Shown here one piece after another: positions 61,700 to 64,000 of a DNA stretch of 64,000 bases. The notes below the pieces were generated by a model. It did not search any database. It was not told the origin of the DNA and was given only the letters and a program-made list of their open reading frames with translations. Numbering within the stretch: the first letter of the stretch is position 1; every line of letters starts with the position of its first letter. Source of the DNA: Flavobacterium sp. Root186 (GTDB lineage Bacteria; Bacteroidota; Bacteroidia; Flavobacteriales; Flavobacteriaceae). The stretch spans positions 62,001-126,000 of the forward strand of contig NZ_LMHW01000014.1 of the NCBI RefSeq assembly GCF_001428525.1, read 5' to 3'. A program made the translations under genes and the position numbers.

Positions 61700-62047
61700 T
61701 TAGTTTCTGTTTGCTAAAGCATTTTTCTGCAAGCTTTTAACTGAACTCACTTTGTTGTCAACATAAGCAACTTCGCTTAATGTGTTTTCATTAAAATAAA
61801 TCCATTTGCCAGTTTTAACTCCGTCTGTGTATTCTCCAACTGCTTTTTTATTTCCTTTTTCGTCATAAGATACCCAAACACCATCTAATTTACCGTCTTT
61901 AAAGAAGCCTTCTTGCTGTACTTTACCATTGTCATAATAATAAGTAGCTTTTACTGTGTTACCAACAGCTTCTAATTCTGGATTTACTTCTTGTGCTGCT
62001 AATATTCCAGAGAACAAAACTGCAGCTAAAATTATACTCTTTTTCAT
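61700..62047 (-). CDS. Secreted MORN/YwqK-like protein
   Basis: A 115-residue exported protein. The start at ATG 62047 gives a signal peptide (MKKSIILAAVLFSGILAAQ); an in-frame start at 62092 would add 15 residues without a signal. The rest has MORN-type repeats (YYDNGKVQQEGFFKDGKLDG, VSYDEKGNKKAVGEY and TGKWIYFNENTL), as in proteins annotated as YwqK-type antitoxins; the antitoxin label does not fit an exported protein. Function unknown, perhaps scaffold at the cell surface. Confidence 0.82.
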   Translation of the reverse strand: MKKSIILAAVLFSGILAAQEVNPELEAVGNTVKATYYYDNGKVQQEGFFKDGKLDGVWVSYDEKGNKKAVGEYTDGVKTGKWIYFNENTLSEVAYVDNKVSSVKSLQKNALANRN

Positions 62048-62257
62048 ATCTTTAGGTATTAATGTTAAGAAATCATTACCAAATATAATCAAATGTTTAC
62101 ATTAAAAAAACTTTTACTTAACAATTTGGTAACATTGAATAAAAACTTAACATTGGAAATTTCCCAAAAACAAAAAAACCAACGCTAAAGCATTGGTTTT
62201 ACTGGTGTTTTAGCAAAAAACTAAAATCACTATAACGTTATAAATTTAATCCATAAA

Positions 62258-63256
62258 TTAGTTCAATAATGAATCTAACTGCTTTTCAAGGTCTGGAGAA
62301 GAGGGTCTGGACGCATTTGCATCAACAACATTCCCTTTTGGATCAATCAAAATAAATCTCGGAATTCCGGTTACATTATAACTTGTTACAAACTCCGATT
62401 TCCATTCATTATCAGAAAATAACTGAATACCTCCAAGTTGTTTATCGGTTACAAACTTTTGCCATTTATCATGATCTTTTGGAGTATCTATCGAAATACT
62501 TACAAACTCAATATTTTTTCCATGATATTTTTCCTCCACTTTTTGCAAATAAGGAATTTCTCCTCTACAAGGTCCGCACCACGTTGCCCAAAGATCAATA
62601 TAAACATATTTACCTTTTAAATCAGAAAGTTTGGTTTTACCTCCTTTATGGTTTTCATAGTCAAACTCAGGAGATGGCTTATTATTCATTTTTGCAATAT
62701 CCTGAGCTTCTTTACGATATTGAGATATTTCTGCAATTGCGTTAGCTCCATTTTCTGTTTCAATTTTTACAAATTCTGGATCTAGATTTTTATCTTTTAA
62801 ACGAGCAGCATCGCCGGCTTTTTTTGCATCGACCAACTTATTAAAAGCAGCATCGTCCAGAGAAGCAACACTATTGTCATAAAGTTTTTCATCGGCTAAA
62901 ATACGCTGCGCTAAAATGTTGTTTTCTGCACTTCCTTTACCAGTGTAAACAATAGATTCATCAAATTGTTTGGCATCCATTTTCAGTTTTATATCGTAAC
63001 CATTTTTTAGAAACAATTCTGTCGATTCTACACCATCATATAATCGGCTTCTGCCTCCATCAACAACCAGAGTATCTTTAAAAATACCATTCTTATCGAC
63101 ATAGATGGTTTTGATTACTCTGCCTTCATTAATAATCTTTATAATGTCAGTATTTCTGTTGGCTATATTTGCTTCAAAAGTCACATATTTTTTAGATTGT
63201 GCGCTGATATTCAAAGCACTGAAAAGCACTAAACCTGCAATAAGAAGTTTCTTCAT
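62258..63256 (-). CDS. TlpA-type thioredoxin with DUF4369-like N-terminal part
   Basis: A 332-residue periplasmic redox protein. A signal peptide (MKKLLIAGLVLFSALNISA) is followed by a beta-rich DUF4369-like domain (about 20-120: YVTFEANIANRNTDIIKIIN) and a TlpA thioredoxin domain (about 190-330) with the redox site WATWCGPCRGEIPYL and cis-Pro in TGIPRFILID. It probably keeps cysteines reduced, for example for cytochrome c or other exported proteins. It stands alone, divergent from aspS. Confidence 0.87.
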   Translation of the reverse strand: MKKLLIAGLVLFSALNISAQSKKYVTFEANIANRNTDIIKIINEGRVIKTIYVDKNGIFKDTLVVDGGRSRLYDGVESTELFLKNGYDIKLKMDAKQFDESIVYTGKGSAENNILAQRILADEKLYDNSVASLDDAAFNKLVDAKKAGDAARLKDKNLDPEFVKIETENGANAIAEISQYRKEAQDIAKMNNKPSPEFDYENHKGGKTKLSDLKGKYVYIDLWATWCGPCRGEIPYLQKVEEKYHGKNIEFVSISIDTPKDHDKWQKFVTDKQLGGIQLFSDNEWKSEFVTSYNVTGIPRFILIDPKGNVVDANASRPSSPDLEKQLDSLLN

Positions 63257-63387
63257 AGTATTTAAGTTTGTTTTTAGTACATCAAATCTAAAGAAATTAC
63301 AAGTTCAAAATTTAAGAATTAACAAAATATTTCAAATTAATAATCATCTAGTTGCACACTTTGTTATATTAATTTGAATTTTGTGTT

Positions 63388-63395
63388 TACTTTTG
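63388..63395 (+). promoter_or_regulatory. -7 box of aspS
   Basis: TACTTTTG matches TAnnTTTG, 18 bases before the ATG at 63414. Confidence 0.55.
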
Positions 63396-63413
63396 CAGTC
63401 TAAAATTGAGATT

Positions 63414-64000
63414 ATGTATAGAAGTCATAATTGCGGCGAATTAAACGCTTCAAATATTAATACCGAAGTTACACTTGCGGGCTGGGTTCAAAAATCACGT
63501 GATAAAGGATTTATGAATTGGGTCGATTTACGCGACCGTTATGGAATTACACAGCTTATTTTCGACGAAAGTCGTACTGATAAAACCGTTTTTGAATTGG
63601 CCAAAACTCTTGCTCGTGAGTTTGTAATTCAGGTAAAAGGAACTGTTATTGAGCGTGAAGCAAAAAACAAAAACATTCCGACTGGTGAAATCGAAATTTT
63701 AGTTTCTGAATTAACGATTTTAAATGCTGCTTTAACGCCTCCTTTCACAATTGAAGATGAAACTGACGGTGGTGAAGATATCAGAATGAAATACCGTTAT
63801 TTAGATATTCGTAGAAATCCGGTAAAAAACAGCTTATTGTTCCGTCATAAAGTAGCAATGGAAGTTCGTAAATATCTATCTGATTTAGATTTCTGCGAAG
63901 TTGAAACTCCTTATTTAATCAAATCGACTCCGGAAGGAGCAAGAGATTTCGTTGTACCAAGCCGTATGAACGAAGGACAATTTTATGCATTGCCGCAATC
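63414..64000 (+). CDS. aspS: Aspartate-tRNA ligase, N-terminal part
   Basis: The gene continues past the window end. The visible 195 residues contain the anticodon-binding OB domain (AGWVQKSRDKGFMNWVDLRD) and the start of the class II catalytic core: RYLDIRRNPVKNSLLFRH and the motif 2-leading FCEVETPYLIKSTPEGARDF. The enzyme charges tRNA-Asp with aspartate. Start at ATG 63414 (MYRSHNCGELNAS). Confidence 0.95.
   Translation, partial: MYRSHNCGELNASNINTEVTLAGWVQKSRDKGFMNWVDLRDRYGITQLIFDESRTDKTVFELAKTLAREFVIQVKGTVIEREAKNKNIPTGEIEILVSELTILNAALTPPFTIEDETDGGEDIRMKYRYLDIRRNPVKNSLLFRHKVAMEVRKYLSDLDFCEVETPYLIKSTPEGARDFVVPSRMNEGQFYALPQ

Noticed and set aside
1..64000. Prophage, insertion sequence or integrative element
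   Set aside because: No transposase, integrase or phage gene was recognised anywhere, and the single tRNA gene shows no obvious attachment-site duplication.

Overview
The window looks like chromosomal sequence from a Flavobacterium or close relative (Bacteroidota, Flavobacteriia; F. johnsoniae-like). The reasons are: strongly A+T-rich DNA; repeated Bacteroidota-type promoter boxes (TAnnTTTG at -7, with a TTTG/TTG -33 element in the clearest case); an S16 protein with a long acidic tail; a TonB receptor with a carboxypeptidase-regulatory domain; RRM/Gly-rich RNA-binding protein; and many short palindromic repeats between genes. No phage, insertion sequence or CRISPR array was recognised. Both window ends cut genes (leuB at the left, aspS at the right).

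Layout. 1-3.5 kb: end of leuB, an RNA-binding protein, a lipoprotein, then rpsP-rimM-tRNA methyltransferase. 3.6-13.5 kb: a peptide-export locus on the minus strand (VKOR/thioredoxin fusion, a 58-residue precursor-like peptide, C39-peptidase ABC exporter, HlyD adaptor, a frameshifted S41 protease), with a double-glycine precursor-like peptide on the plus strand at 11557 and a membrane TPR-AraC regulator. 13.6-21.4 kb: glutaryl-CoA dehydrogenase, DUF3050 protein, SGNH lipoprotein, AraC regulator plus nitrilase-family amidase, acetyltransferase, a histidine kinase with a nine-copy 21-residue coiled-coil repeat, and tRNA-Ser. 21.4-28.7 kb: LysR/MFS divergent pair, ansA, acyltransferase, TatD, and an intact S41 paralogue.

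28.8-37 kb is the least familiar region: an ECF-type sigma factor and a membrane anti-sigma-like protein, then a small membrane protein, a lipoprotein, a PKD/beta-barrel surface protein, a secreted membrane-anchored TPR-CHAT (caspase-like) protein and an overlapping retropepsin-like aspartic protease. Three copies of AAGGGTAACAA-N13-TTGATATAAG with identical spacing lie upstream of the small membrane protein and the lipoprotein and look like promoters of the adjacent sigma factor. 37-44.3 kb: a TetR-controlled RND efflux operon (tetR-tolC-adaptor-permease) and a divergently located YceI-like gene; three identical GGAAACT-N14-AGTTTCC palindromes mark the likely TetR regulon. 44.3-52.4 kb: polyprenyl synthase, then a trehalose utilisation locus (fungal-neutral-trehalase-like GH37 enzyme, MFS carrier, TonB receptor, LacI regulator with two operators 21 bp apart). 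52.4-58 kb: small hypothetical genes, an RraB-domain lipoprotein, and sucA-sucB of the TCA cycle. 58.2-61.7 kb: DUF3325/DUF3649-like membrane proteins with two PepSY proteins, probably for iron reduction. 61.7-64 kb: MORN/YwqK-like secreted protein, TlpA-type thioredoxin, aspS.
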